NCBI RefSeq assembly: GCF_030272615.1
Contig: NC_081415.1
Span: 505,623,373 to 505,687,372, forward strand
Direction of reading: 5' to 3'
Length of the DNA: 64,000 nucleotides
DNA from: Cryptomeria japonica
Lineage: Eukaryota > Streptophyta > Pinopsida > Cupressales > Cupressaceae
Positions 30,501 to 41,790 of this stretch are shown one piece after another. Position numbers and translations under genes: made by a program. A model generated the notes under the pieces. It made no database searches, was not told the DNA's origin, and saw nothing but the letters and a program-made list of their open reading frames with translations. Each line of letters starts with the position of its first letter. The stretch's first letter is position 1.

Positions 30501-31612
30501 TTCGACGTTCATTGTATGGTCTCAAACAAGCCCCCAGGGCTTGGTATGAGAATATGGACTCCTTCTTGCTTTCCTCGCACTTCACACGCTGTCATTCCGA
30601 TCACACAGTCTATATTCAGCGTCAGGAGGGTGATCTTTTGATTCTAGTGCTATATGTAGATGATCTCATCATTACAGGTAGCTCATCCTCCATGATTCAG
30701 AGTGTTCAGAGAGCTTTGATGGAGCAGTTTGAGATGACCGATCTTGGTCTCTTGCACTTCTTTCTGGGTCTACAGGTTATTCAGTCTTCGGATGGGATTT
30801 CCATTTTTCAGGAGAAGTATGCTCTTGATATGCTTCAGCGATTTGGCATGCTTGATTGCAAGTCTGCCCCCACTCCATTTCAATCAGGTGTTGTTTTGTC
30901 TTCCACTTGCTCTACTCCTTCAGTAGACCCCACTTTATACAGGCAGTTGGTTGGCAGTCTGTTGTACCTGACACATTCTCGTCCTGATCTTTCCTTTGCG
31001 GTTGGCCTTGTCTCTCGGTTCTCCCATGATCCTCATGAGAGCCATTGGCAAGCAGCCAAACGTATTTTGAGATATATTCGGGGCACCACACATTATGGCA
31101 TTCACTACTCTTCAGGATCCCCTCATATCATTGGCTTCACTGACTCCGATTGGGCTGGTGATGTCAATGATCGGAAGTCTACTTCTGGCTTCGTTTTTTG
31201 CCTTGGTTCTGGTCCTATCACATGGTCTTGCAAGAAGCAATCTGCTATTGCATTATCATCTACAGAGGCTGAGTACCGTGCAGCAGTGTTAGCCAGTCAG
31301 GAGGTTTTATGGCTTCGGCAATCGATGACAGAGTTTGGGTTTCCTCCAGATTGTCCCACTATTCTTTGGTGTGACAACCAGAGTGCCATTCACATTTCAC
31401 GCAACCCAGTGGAGCATCAGCGGACAAAGCACATTGAAATCCACATGCACTTCATCAGACAGTTGATTCAGGATGGTTCTCTCATCTTGGAGTATATTCC
31501 TACAGAGGAGCAGGTTGCTGACATCTTCACTAAACCTTTGGCATCTCCGCGCTATCTTCAGTTGCGCTCAATGCTTGGGGTGAAGGAAGTTGTCCTTGGG
31601 GGGTCTCAGTGA
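27584..31612 (+). CDS. Copia Gag-Pol polyprotein, 1342 aa, full length
   Basis: Starts at ATG 27584 and ends TGA 31610-31612 without interruption. The gag core is residues 1-200, followed by a Lys/Ser-rich linker and a zinc knuckle C268-X2-C-X4-H-X4-C281. The protease site is at 327-330 and reads Asp-Phe-Gly-Ala instead of the usual Asp-Ser-Gly-Ala. The integrase zinc site is H461, H466, C494, C497, and its catalytic triad is D525, D587 and E623 with the D-35-E spacing. RT has D941 and the YVDD box at 1024-1027. RNase H has D1187, E1228 or E1230 and D1264, ending with the LASPRYLQLR tail. A single gag-pol ORF of this size is usual for plant copia. It acts in cytoplasmic particles and then the nucleus to copy and insert the element. 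The Ser-to-Phe change may disable processing. Confidence 0.96.
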   Translation: MADRPIESLTPHNYHTWKGRMMTLLQSKGLWSCLDEVQPQLTRPFEIMQHRNNMDQAMGLMALHISDSLQFHLEGCITPRAIWTKFEGLFGTVNKFRALQLEAELTSLVPDSFPSIEDFLMKFKQQRSILQGCGKTKTDTECIFLILSKLRGPFQIFSSTFYSTIDALGARHVMPSFEVFCDRLTREQAKLKQLDSLSGSQNQALVAQSSKGKQKQKPKLKKDSEASENPSKPPPKSDSKPQFNSKQGKSSKSGESSSKTKKKSGDPCSFCGKEGHPVSRCWKRLEALEEAMQQHNINAPQPPSQPTGKGHALSARALSSASTWILDFGASHHMTHTQDLVTALAPTGTRHIAVGDSAQLFVQGSGTVSLDGGCLQDVLLVPDISTNLLSVYQICHSGSGKTVEFSPHDVVIRDLHDPDLVVATGSVDSASHLYSFDGFESSDTVGSSLIAHADSMSRLWHERFGHVNYRYLQQMSTQALVIGLPQISCTDGVCHGCVLGKHHQDPFPKGRASRARAALELVHSDLMSFPTPSFSGARYVLTFIDDFSRRTWVYFLKYKSDVFDSFRKFKTFVEKQSGLSIRRIRTDNGGEYVNQAFRDFCTEHGLQHQFTVPYTPQQNGVAERKNRTLREMANCMIQSRAMSSSFWAEAVNCANYIQNRMPHKALRHITPEEAWTHVKPDVSTFRVFGSEAWAFIPDAQRIAMERKSRPLIFVGYCEDVKAYRLFDPDSREVLFRRDVQFDECYPQMDSPSPASPSLPTPSSSSLEDYLSLEDDVDHDPPSPPPPVAPSLPKWARDTVDAAGSLAGDPSNTRRTRAQTSGSSLLSHTLSDDPQKFSEATGHPEWDRAMDEEYSSLMKNHTWDLCPLPKGRKLVRCKWVYRTKYAANGSIDKYKARLVAKGFSQVEGIDYSETFAPVAKMNSIRLVLSLAASQGWTVFQMDVKSAFLHGDLHEEIYMEQPQGFVQDTSLVCRLRRSLYGLKQAPRAWYENMDSFLLSSHFTRCHSDHTVYIQRQEGDLLILVLYVDDLIITGSSSSMIQSVQRALMEQFEMTDLGLLHFFLGLQVIQSSDGISIFQEKYALDMLQRFGMLDCKSAPTPFQSGVVLSSTCSTPSVDPTLYRQLVGSLLYLTHSRPDLSFAVGLVSRFSHDPHESHWQAAKRILRYIRGTTHYGIHYSSGSPHIIGFTDSDWAGDVNDRKSTSGFVFCLGSGPITWSCKKQSAIALSSTEAEYRAAVLASQEVLWLRQSMTEFGFPPDCPTILWCDNQSAIHISRNPVEHQRTKHIEIHMHFIRQLIQDGSLILEYIPTEEQVADIFTKPLASPRYLQLRSMLGVKEVVLGGSQ

Positions 31613-31833
31613 GGCCTTCCTTCCTTCATGTTTTCTTTTCAGCATGATTCTTTATCTCTTTTTGGAGAGGAGTTTTTTCCCACTGGGTTTTCTCCTTTAC
31701 TCCACTTTATAGAGATTTTCTTGTATTTGGGTACCTCATCAGGCCTTGTTGCCGGGACCCTCTTTTGCATTGTAGTTCCTTTGCTTTCTTCTGCATTGTT
31801 TGTAGCTGCATTGTAGCTCATCTTAAGGGGGGG
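31613..31833 (+). other. 3' untranslated region and polypurine tract of the copia element
   Basis: 221 bp between the stop codon and the 3' LTR. It ends in AAGGGGGGG (31825-31833), the polypurine tract that primes plus-strand DNA synthesis. Confidence 0.9.
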
Positions 31834-32151
31834 TGTTAGAGTAAAGTAATTAATTAACTTTGCTCTCCTCTTAAGATTTCCCTTTATGCACATATTAGTC
31901 ATTTAATAATTAATATTTAATTATTAAATGCTCACACCTTAGGGTTAGGTTTTCCTTTTGGTGTTGATCTCCTTTATAAGGATTGATCTCTTGTATTATT
32001 CATATTCTTGATTCATATTTTTCTCTGATAATATCTTTTCTCTTTGTCAGAGCCAAAACCCTTGTATTTGTTCTCTCTCTTTCTCTGTGACAGGTTTCTT
32101 GCATGCAGGTTTCTTTTGGGTTCTGTGGATTTGTATTTCTCAAATCCTACA
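31834..32151 (+). repeat. 3' LTR of the copia element
   Basis: 318 bp, the same length as the 5' LTR and differing from it at one base by eye. It is followed by the ATTTT target duplication at 32152-32156. Confidence 0.96.
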
Positions 32152-33441
32152 ATTTTGCATCATAATTACTCTAATGGGTTTTTCCTGTGTAGAAATAGTT
32201 ATTCATCTTGAGGGCATAGATCCATATGTAATTTCAAAAATGAAGAGGAAATAAACCCATGTAGTCATTAATACAATGTTTGAGTTCTTGAAATGATTCC
32301 CTTTGCACAAACTCTAGGCCATATCTTTAGTGAATTTCACAAGATTTCAGCTTGGTTTACATGCAACATTCAAGATCAATAGTTCTTCCTTCATTCCCAA
32401 AGCAATTGGACACACAAACTAAAGTGTTATAGATACTAGTTCATTTTTTAGACCAAAGGTCGATTGATTATTTCTCCATTTTTACATACAATGCTAAATA
32501 AGATCTAGGGTTTGAATCCTTGCATGTCAAGTTGCTATTAGAGTATATCATTGTGTAAGTTATGAAGAAGTAACTATTGTGTTGTAGATGTTTATAACTA
32601 GATGTTTCCTTGGCTGGTTGTAGATTTTTAAGAAGACTTCCAAGTGAAGAAGTGTGATTGGTTCTTGCCAATTTATAGTCTTATCTCACGACATTTGTTG
32701 GTGTGAATGTAATAAAACTTAATATAGAAAAACTTAATGCAGTGTGGATTATCATTTGTAATGGTCTTTTCCTAATTGCACATGTGTAGATTTATGAAGG
32801 TTTTGAAAAGGATTATTAAGAATATTATGTCTTTTGTTATTTCTATATAGAATTTAGTCTAGTTTATTGTGACGTTGTAACCTTGTATAAAGCATTAGTC
32901 TTGAAAGTGTTTGACCCTACACACATCTTAAGGTGGATAACATCTTTAACTAGTAGTGTCTTGAGTAGAAGTAAAGTTATATGCCTTCATTTCTTTATGA
33001 ATGTAGAACAAAGATACCATGTTGTGCAATTGTGCGTCATAAGTATTCTGCACCTTACATTCCAGATTTTTGTCAGACTTTCATTAATTTCTGTATTCCC
33101 ATGGGAGGAAAAGTAGTGAGAAAGAAGATCGATGCAGTGATCGAATATTTGCCAATTGCTTTGGTGGGCATTTGTCAAGCCTGGAATTTGTTTAGTGGGT
33201 TGGTGCGATGTTTCCTCGAACGAAAGCGTTGTCATACTTTCACTGACAATACTGGAAGCAATACACAGTACTAGACCAAGCAATACGGTGATTCACTTAT
33301 GAATGGAGGAGGGTTCAATTGTGTAACTTTCCAGTCATATTGATCAATTCATATTTTATAAGTAGTGGTTCACATAGACTCATTTTTTATGAGAATAAAT
33401 TGATTACCTAACATTCATTGTATATGGATGGTGCTTGTAGG

Positions 33442-33604
33442 CTGTGTGTCTATTCTGGCTCCAAAACGGACCTTCCGTACAGCGTGTTAGCGACAGGTTA
33501 GTCAATCGCAACCGTTAATTGCAAAATCGACGATGTAAACCACGCGACTAACATGGGTGTTAGTCAATCCGTATTGTCATTTTGGAGCCAGAATAGACGC
33601 GTCT
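33442..33604. mobile_element. MITE, copy 1 (163 bp)
   Basis: Terminal inverted repeats GTCTATTCTGGCTCCAAAA and its reverse complement bound the unit. It is flanked by an 11-bp direct repeat GTGCTTGTAGG (33431-33441 and 33605-33615). No coding capacity. The 9-11 bp flank would suit a Mutator-like origin, but this is inference. Confidence 0.85.
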
Positions 33605-33821
33605 GTGCTTGTAGGGGTGAATAATTGAGATCTTTTTTGGGAAGGCCCCTACTTTGACTCAAATAATGGAGTTTCCCCTAAGATCAAGCCTACTTAGCTT
33701 GCTATCTCATTTTCTCCCAATTTGTTTTATTTTTTAATAATTTTGGTAGAGGAAGTTCCCTAAGAAAGTCAGTATAAATACCATAGAAAAGAGATAAAGA
33801 AGAGTTTAACGTACTTGTGTG

Positions 33822-33895
33822 TTGTAGTCAACATATTGTGGGATTTTGTGTAGGGAACTTGGTGCCCACATAAAAAGTTTGGGTGTTGACTACAA
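33822..33895. other. Nested inverted repeat (12-bp and 6-bp stems) in the long repeat
   Basis: TTGTAGTCAACA (33822-33833) pairs perfectly with TGTTGACTACAA (33884-33895). Inside, TGTGGG (33837-33842) pairs with CCCACA (33865-33870). The same structure is perfect in copy C (47706-47717 and 47768-47779), has one mismatch in copy E (about 61592-61665) and is decayed in copy B. The order could equally be read as an LTR end, a 50-bp interior and an LTR start. Confidence 0.7.
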
Positions 33896-36040
33896 TGTAC
33901 TAGTTGTTTATGGTTAGTGGATATTGCATCTTAGAAGCATAAAAAATGATGATATCTAATTCAATTCAATTTTTTTTTTGCTATATCTTAGGATAATATG
34001 AAGAGTGTTTAATCATCTACTTGAAGTTACCAATATGTATAACTATTAAGATTGATGATAAGTTGTATGAGTGATAATATAACTGTATTTAAATTGCTTG
34101 AAAAGATGAAAAGTAAGAGTGGTTGGGAATGAAATACTAACAAAAGTTGCACAATTGTCCTTTTTTGCCTTAAGTCCTTTGACAAAAACAACACTAGAAG
34201 ACTATATTAGCCCCTCATTTCTTACTAGTAACCCACTTACCTTTTTAAAATTTCTCTAAAAATACAAACCCTAACTATTCCCTTCTTTATGTTGGTTATC
34301 AACCTTACAACCCAAGGTTTCAAGTGACACTTTAGCCTAGGTTGGTGAGAGCATAATGTTGTGTCCCATTAGTGGCCCAACAATGAAAATGAGGATAAAA
34401 GTCGATTGAAAATGCGATAAGATTTCAATATAAGGAGGATTCAATCAAGGCCCCTTAGATTGAGCTTCATTAGTAGCCACATAGTGTTCTATGGTGGGGA
34501 GGCTTCAATCTATGTGATTTTGATTGAAGTCCCCCTCAAGTACATATAAGGGGGTCAATCACACTTTTATGTCATCTTGTGCAAAAAGTCACTTGAGTTG
34601 ATTCCAATCTATCCTACTCTTTATCCCTTGCCAACCTTGTTAACTTGTCCTCCCAACTATTGCTTTCACGTATTTATCCATTCTTCTATTTTCAATTTAT
34701 TAAAAAATATTTTTTATAATGTAAATGTTTTGATTAACTTTTTTTATTTGTATTTATCTTGTTCATAAGTTTTTAATGGTAAAAATGCATCCTTAATGCA
34801 TTTTGCTATTTAGTTTTGTGTCTAGTTTGACAATTATTGCAATGCATTTATATAGCTACAAATCCACACTTTTTTGCATAGTTGGGCTTTTGCACCTAAC
34901 CCTATGTTCATCTCTTATCCCTATGCTAATGTACACACAATCCTAGGCTAACTGGCTTCTCTAACTTATTCTAATTATTAATCCAATCATAATCCATAAT
35001 CCAGTCTTACTAGACATCGATCCAACCTAGCTATTTAAACCAAGTTGTGCTTGTGAGTATAAGGTCATCCTCATTGCCATGAGATTGATCCTTTTAAATG
35101 TAGAATCACTATTCAATATTTTAACCAACTAGCCCTTATTATTACTAAAATTTGTACGTCTCCTTTTTTTAGTAGTCTTGTCTCTTTATCCTTGAGATTT
35201 ATTTTGTTGTGGATAATTTCTTATCTATATTTTATCTAGGCATTTATGTGTCCCCTTTACTGTTTCTATATTTGGATTGCTTTCTAGTTATTGCATTTGA
35301 AATTCTTCAATGTGTTAATTACTTGATATATTGTGAGTTTGAAGTAAATATGTCCATGGAGCTAAAAGTAATGATATTCATTGAAAACATATCAAAATAG
35401 ACTCAATGTGAATTTAAATCAACTTTTCAATTTGTGAATGCAATTAGATGAATTATTGCTAGTAGATTTTGTTTGACTCTAAATATAATTTAACAATAGT
35501 TTTGTTTATCATTTTATAATTATTTTTCTTATTCCATAAGTTTCAAGGACTTTTTATGATAAGATAGTAGCTCACACACTACTGAACTAATATGTTAGAA
35601 ATCTATTTAGAATTGTTGAAGTATAATGATATCTTGCCAAAGGAAAAACATATAAGTAAACCCCTAAAGTATAATCTAATGTATTGATGTCATAGCTTAG
35701 GGAAATTCTACATTGGACTCTAGTATGCTTAATTTTAACATGCATGGGATTATGTATTAGACATGAGTAGTTGGTTTGTATTAATAAAAATTATAATATG
35801 TTATCGTTGTATTGGTTTGTATTAATAAAAAAATTGATTCATGTGGTTATCTTTGATGACATGAAGGACATGGTTTTATGGTTTATTTGGTTGATTGATT
35901 TTTTATTATTCACTTTACAGAATAACCTACTTTTATTTTGGTCATAATGAAAGGTTTTTGATAAAATTTTGTTACAATATTAAATTAAGCTTCAAGTCTT
36001 GTTTGAATAATATTTAGTGTCTATATTCTACAAATGGCAT

Positions 36041-38146
36041 GTCAATATTTTACATATTGTTTAGCTTCTACAAATTTCATACTCTTTGTTTGGAATAACA
36101 TACGTCATTTCATTTGGGAGGCCTAGTACACAATGATTTCACCTTGATATATATTTTTAAAGGCATGTTAAGGTTTAGAATGTAAGCATATTAATGTTGT
36201 AAAAAATGAGCACATTGTTCTTGAATCTATTTATAAAATATCACCCATTCTTTTATCTTGAATGCTAGAACCTATAGCTTGATGATTTGATCATACTGAG
36301 TACATCCCATTAAACAAAATCCCTCCATATAAGATCATATTTTTAACCTTTACTTGGAAATATGTTCAATTTTTAAAATAAATTCCAATTACTTATTTTT
36401 CATATCATGCAAATGATTGTGTTGGTAGTTTTGTTAAATTTTTTACCATTACTCATATAGTGATATCTAGTGATAGATTTGGTAGTTGGTTGAGATTAAG
36501 ATGGTGTGCATCACCCTAGTGTTTAAGAAAGTATGCTATTCTCATTTTCATTTGAGTCCCTATCTAAGTTAGTATTTGATAGAATTAATTGGTCTTATTT
36601 GAAGACATAAAGGATCTTTAATTTATAACTTAAAGTCGTAAGTTATGTATAATAAAATAATGTCATTAGTGGTTTTTTTCTAAGAATGATAAAGATTAAT
36701 TGATTATTTGTGCCAATAAATTTTAAAGTATGATTTTTTTTTAAGCTAGTCTAATTATATAAAAGATTATGGAGATCCTATGCAAATAAAAGGATTGTCT
36801 ATAGGTAAAAAATTATCATTTGTTTGAATGCATTATGAATTTAAGATTTTCTTTTAGGATGTTCGTTGGTACTTGACATCATGGTGGAGAATCTAACTTG
36901 AAGTAGATATGAATATTTAATTAGTTTTTTTTTCAAAATTTATGTTAGTTATTTGATCATCACTTTAAGATCGATCATCTAATGATTGTTGGATGTTATT
37001 GAGGAATCATGATTCAATATTTATGAAATTTTATTTCAAATGATAGGAATTCATATTAGGAGTAATATGTCATTTTTAGCCCTCTTTCAATAAGGATTTT
37101 TCAAATTTAATGGTCTATTTTCTCATAACCACATTCTATATTTCAAAGTTTATGAATATAGATATTTTCTTCCAAGTTTTCATCAAAATATGTCTTTTGT
37201 ATAATGTGTCATGCTCAATTTTCTTTATTGCTACTATAATATTTTTTTTTTAGAAAATCTTGTATAATTGTATTATTCTTTTATATTTTATAATATGATG
37301 ATATTAGAACGAATCCCAAAGTTACGGCTGATTTCGAGATATTTTGATATGCGGAATCGGGCCTTAAAGGTCAAAATAAGACATAATTAGGGTTTATGAT
37401 TAAATGATTTATTGAAGGAATAAGATGAAAAGGGGCACACTTAGGGTAAAGGGCCCAACTTTATACCATGTGAAGAGGTGAAATATGAATTTAGATTTAA
37501 TTAAATTAATTAATTAAATGATTAAAAGAGATTAGAAATGCAAGATGCAAAACACACTAAGGTGAATGCTAAAATAAGTGTGAAATTATGCCACCCTAGC
37601 AAGGGTGTACAATTTATGACACTACAAATTCTTATCCTTCAAAAAACAAAAATAAATGCAAAAATTATGAATTTCTCTTTGACTAGTGACATCTTTGGCA
37701 TAATTGTTTTATAGAATGTAGAGGTATTGTGAGTGGCTTAGCAAAGTAGTAGTTATATCCTTTGTTAAGTGTCTTAGTCTTTCCTCAAATCTACATTTTT
37801 GGTTATTTAATGTTTAGGAACCTTGTAATTAAATTAAGAAAAGGCTCCTTTAAAATATTATTTTTGAGCTGACCGCTCCTTTGAAGAAATAGATATTTGT
37901 GATTAGTGGGGAGTTTAATGATATTTATGTAACAATAATGATAAATTTGGTGGGGTAAATCAATTTATAATTCTCAATATGATTTTATGGAGTTTTTCTA
38001 CTCTAATGGTTTAGTTGATGTTTGAGGTAGCCATAGTTTTTCACATGGTCAAACATAAGATCTAAATTTTTCATATAGTAGAGAATATGGACAAGTTCTT
38101 CCTTTATCCTTCCTAGATTAAAATTTCACCATCCTTCCTCATTCAA
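36041..38146. other. AT-rich decayed DNA, no gene seen
   Basis: No ORF of note and no clear repeat to other parts of the window. The first part may still belong to the long repeat beyond the point where copy E leaves the window. Confidence 0.5.
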
Positions 38147-38930
38147 TGATGCAGGAGCATCCCCAGTTCACAACAATCTTGCATCAACCAAAAACATTTC
38201 CTTTCTGTTTTGTTTGCGGTTTCGGTTTTCCTTTCCGTGTGTCCCGGTTTTGGCTCACCGGATCTTGTGGAGTTGGATTCTACTTGAAGACATGATCATC
38301 TTTCTTTCTTTCAGACCACATCTCATTTGGATCACTTTCCAGAAAGATATCACTACCGGTTTGCTGGACAGTTTCTTGTTCCCAGTTGTTCCTTTGTTAC
38401 CAGTTGCCTAAGACCTATTCTGGTGATCTACCGGAACCCATTTTGAAGCTTGCGGAGCCTTGGGCATTGATCTTGATATTTATTGGTGTGTGGCCGACCT
38501 TCTACATTTCATCCTTTGGATTTTCTGGAGGAATCTCTTGGCAGAGGTTGACCTTATTCATTTTGCACTTTAGGTCTTGTTCTTCGGGTTTTGATCCCTT
38601 TTTGGGTCGATTGGATCCTTTCTATCGATATATATATTTGTAATCATGCTTAAGAATGGAATCAATATAGAATCAAAAGTATCAAATAGATAGATTGTGC
38701 CTAGAAGATAGATCTTTCGATTCAAGGTCCCGGTGAGACCTATTCTACTAGGCTTGTGTGTCGATATGTTGTAACCCGGTCGTTACCGGTTGGATGTAAT
38801 TCAATTTCATGCAATAAAACTATATGTTTTGCATTGCCTCCATCATATCTGTGTGTTTTCGTTGTGTTTACTCTTTCTTACTTAATTAGACTGATCTCCT
38901 TGAGGTCCCTCCTCACCGGTGACTTCTTCA
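38147..38930 (+). repeat. Solo LTR candidate (784 bp)
   Basis: TG...CA ends (TGATGCAGGAGCATCC to GGTGACTTCTTCA) flanked by TTCAA and CTCAA, a 5-bp duplication with one mismatch. It is more GC-rich than its surroundings, with repeated ACCGG words, and AATAAA near 38814 in plus orientation fits an LTR polyadenylation signal. No internal region or partner LTR is present nearby. Confidence 0.5.
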
Positions 38931-39908
38931 CTCAAGTTTAAATCATTTCCTCATTGTTTGTTCAATATTTGAAGATAAGGCTTCTACAGTGTCATAAATT
39001 TATCTCCTTTAATTATTGAGTCCAATTCCACACTCATGTAGCACCCATTTTAGTTTTCCCATTCCTATAAGCATTTTGGGACCATCTCTTGCCTTGAATT
39101 AGTACTCAACTCAAGAATATGAGTCCTATCCTATTTTAAAACTTCAACACACTCCTCTTTGGGCCCTTACTTTAATATACCCTTTCTCCTACATCGCTTT
39201 AAATCTATATGGGTCCTCTCTCATTTTAAATTTCAAATAGATTTTCCCCCACTTAAATGTCATCGATCCTAACATAAATTCTTGATTTAATATTATCTCG
39301 GTTCCCTTAAAATTTGGGCCTATTTTGTCAGGATTATGTGGCTTAGCCACATTGTCTAAAACTTTTTGGTTGAAATTGCGAGAGAGTAATGTGTTGGCCT
39401 TGACATTTCCAGATTTGGTCTTCAAGTTGGGATATGAATGTTGTAAGTCGATGTAAAAGTTAAAATACTTTGAGAGCCCTATATAGGGCATCAGCCTTAA
39501 ATCATTTTATCATCTCATCTTCACAACTCAAGAGCAATTATTATTCTTCAAGAGAAAATTTAAGTTTAAGGAGCATCAAGCTACAACAAGTTGTCTTCAA
39601 TTATTTTTTTTATGAGAAATTATCCTAAGAGCATAATCAAAGGTATAATCATTTCAATTTAGCATTTCCATTCAAGAATTTCATTTCATATTTAGCCTTT
39701 GTCCTACCAAGGGTAAAATCTATTTTTCATTATTGTTGTAGAGGTTATTCGAACCCAAGGTTTGACTTAGGTAAGCTTCTATACATCCTATCACCATTTT
39801 CCTCTTCTTTTGTGTATTTGTGGGCTTAGAAATAAGTTTTAGGTCCAGTCTAAAGGTACAAGAGGACATTGCAAATAGAGAAAAAAAAATCACCAAAAAA
39901 AGGCAAGG
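38931..39908. other. No gene or repeat recognised
   Basis: A 100-codon minus-strand frame at 39491-39189 has no recognisable features and is unsupported. Confidence 0.4.
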
Positions 39909-40001
39909 ACTAGGGTGCCTAACACCATAGTCCACTTGCACTAGGGTGCCTAGCACAATAGTCCACTTGGATTAGGGTGCCTAGTGCCATAGTCCACCAT
40001 A
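39909..40001 (+). repeat. Minisatellite, 3 x 31 bp
   Basis: Three consecutive units begin A(C/T)TAGGGTGCCTA and continue with CA(C/A)(C/A)ATAGTCCAC. Units start at 39909, 39940 and 39971 and differ at a few positions. Confidence 0.9.
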
Positions 40002-40549
40002 GTCCATGTGTTTTGACCTATAATTTGATCCAAAGGTAGTTTGGGAGCTCGTAAGACTAGTTTGATCCCTGTTCTACACCCAAACACTTGTTAGGACTAT
40101 AACACCTAGCATAATGTCCAACCATTTTGGGCTCAAATTTCAAACACAGGCTCTTCTTTCCATCTCCTTTCTAGTTCTATACATCTCAATTGATTCTTAG
40201 ATCTATATTTGTCTACTAATGTTTATTATTGTCACTTTTACACTATTTAGCCTAGTTCTTGCATATTCAATTTCCAATCAATCAAACACAATAGAGAACA
40301 ATCAACCCATCAATAATTGTGCCCAACTCTCCCAAGGGTTTTTAATTGGGCCTACTAGTTGTTCTCCAATCTAATTGATGAGATTCGGTTTGATTCCTAG
40401 TTTGCATGTTTAGACTAGTGAACCCCATTTCCACTACATTACAACTCCTTAAAAACACCCCTTTGAATTTGAGGTGATGCGGTTTTGTGACATCAAGTTC
40501 TTAGTTCTTTTGCTGTCCTAGTGGAATTAGATCCCCTTTGTTAAAGGCT

Positions 40550-41790
40550 CTTGGATGTCTCAATTTGGTTCAAAATTTAAATTTATAAAATTTCATATTA
40601 GAAGCTAGAATAAATTCTCCTTTAAAACATTTTTTGAAGAAAAAAATTGTATAGAGGGAAAATTGTAGACTCTTGATGATAAGGTCACCAATTAAGGAAT
40701 AAATTAAAACTCATTCTTAGCTTAAAAGAACCTCTTTCAATAGCTTCAAGAAATATATTACTAGGAATATATCTTTTGAAAACATAACTCTGAAAAGTTG
40801 TGACTTAAAGGAGATAGAAATAGAAATAATTTTTATGCTTATACCAAGATAAGAAGGGAACCCAATCAGATTACATATATCAAGTCATAAGACAATTTGT
40901 CCATTATAGAAATTATTGGAATTCATAGAGAGATGGTCCATTATTTTAAATTTACTAATAAGAGATGTTATGCACATGGATGTTGATCTATAGAACCAAT
41001 CTTAAATCATATTCCTTATTTATTATCTAACGTGATCAAAATAAATCTATAATGGTTCCCCTTTCTCAAGAATTACAAGCCATGGTTTTTTTAAAGGAAG
41101 GGGAAAAGGCCCCTTGGTCAAATATATTTCCTCCAATATTCATAAAAAAATGTTGATCTTTTATTGGGAGAGATGTATGGTCCAGGGGGAAGAATCTATA
41201 AAAAAAATAAAAGGGTCCTCAAAGAATTAAATAACATCCTTATAACTCAAATCCTAAAATCAAATAATGTTGATTCATTTGCTAATTTTAGAACATTATC
41301 ATAATATAACATGGTTTATAAGATTGTAACCAAAACGTTGTTAGTCTTATTAGGAGTATTAATCCATGACATCATATCTTTGGAACAAAGTGGTTATGTT
41401 CCTCTTAGAGAAATCTCAAAAAGGTTATTAAGGTTATTAATTGCTCATGAGGTAATTCATTCTATCAAGAAGATTAAAAATCCACTAGGATGAAGGCATA
41501 CAAAAATGTCATTTGGATCTTTCTAGTACAAGTCTTAGAAAAAAACTAGATTAAAATCTAATTGATGTAAAATGATTATAGATTGCAACTCCTTAGCTAA
41601 GTTTTTAGTGTGAGTGAATGATACCCTTATTGGCATTTTTTCATTCTTGCTAGGGTCTAAGGCAAGGTAACCCCATTTCCCATTTATTTTTATTATAATG
41701 GCAAAAGTTTTAACTTAATCCAAATCTTGGACTAAATTGGAGAGGGATAAATCTGGCAAATAATAGTTAGACCTTATGAGGATTATGACA
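40550..41790 (+). pseudogene. LINE (L1-type) reverse transcriptase relic
   Basis: Broken plus-strand frames show L1-type RT blocks in order: GEKAPWSNIFPPIF with FIGRDVW at 41090-41190; VYKIVTKTLL, then IHDIISLEQSGYVP and IAHEVIHSIKK at 41311-41493; and a decayed RQGNPISH block at about 41650-41690. These match the known plant LINE order KAPGPDG, NVIYKI, QSAFVPGR, RQGDPLSP. Many stops and shifts are present. Endonuclease and 3' end are not identified; the 5' limit is approximate. Confidence 0.75.

Larger units (their letters stand above)
26108..32151 (+). mobile_element. Young, structurally complete Ty1/copia retrotransposon
   Basis: Length 6044 bp. The two 318-bp LTRs (26108-26425 and 31834-32151) differ at a single base by eye (CAGTGG versus CTGTGG near the 3' end). 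The target duplication is ATTTT (26103-26107 and 32152-32156). A perfect initiator-Met primer site adjoins the 5' LTR and a purine tract AAGGGGGGG adjoins the 3' LTR. One uninterrupted ORF covers gag, protease, integrase, RT and RNase H in copia order. The related locus at 59972-59976 shows the unoccupied ATTTT target. Apart from a protease active-site substitution it looks capable of function. Confidence 0.97.
32157..36040 (+). repeat. Long local repeat, copy A, second part
   Basis: Continues copy A after the copia insertion and aligns with 59977-64000. Compared with copy E it carries about 70 bp extra near 32225-32300, lacks about 30 bp near 33033, and lacks about 210 bp near 35775 that copies B and E retain. 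It contains the MITE at 33442-33604 and the inverted-repeat signature at 33822-33895. A frame reading YSAPYIPDFCQTFINFC at about 33043-33095 recurs in the other copies. No function is recognised. The unit is multi-kilobase, of LTR-like or satellite-like character. Confidence 0.85.
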
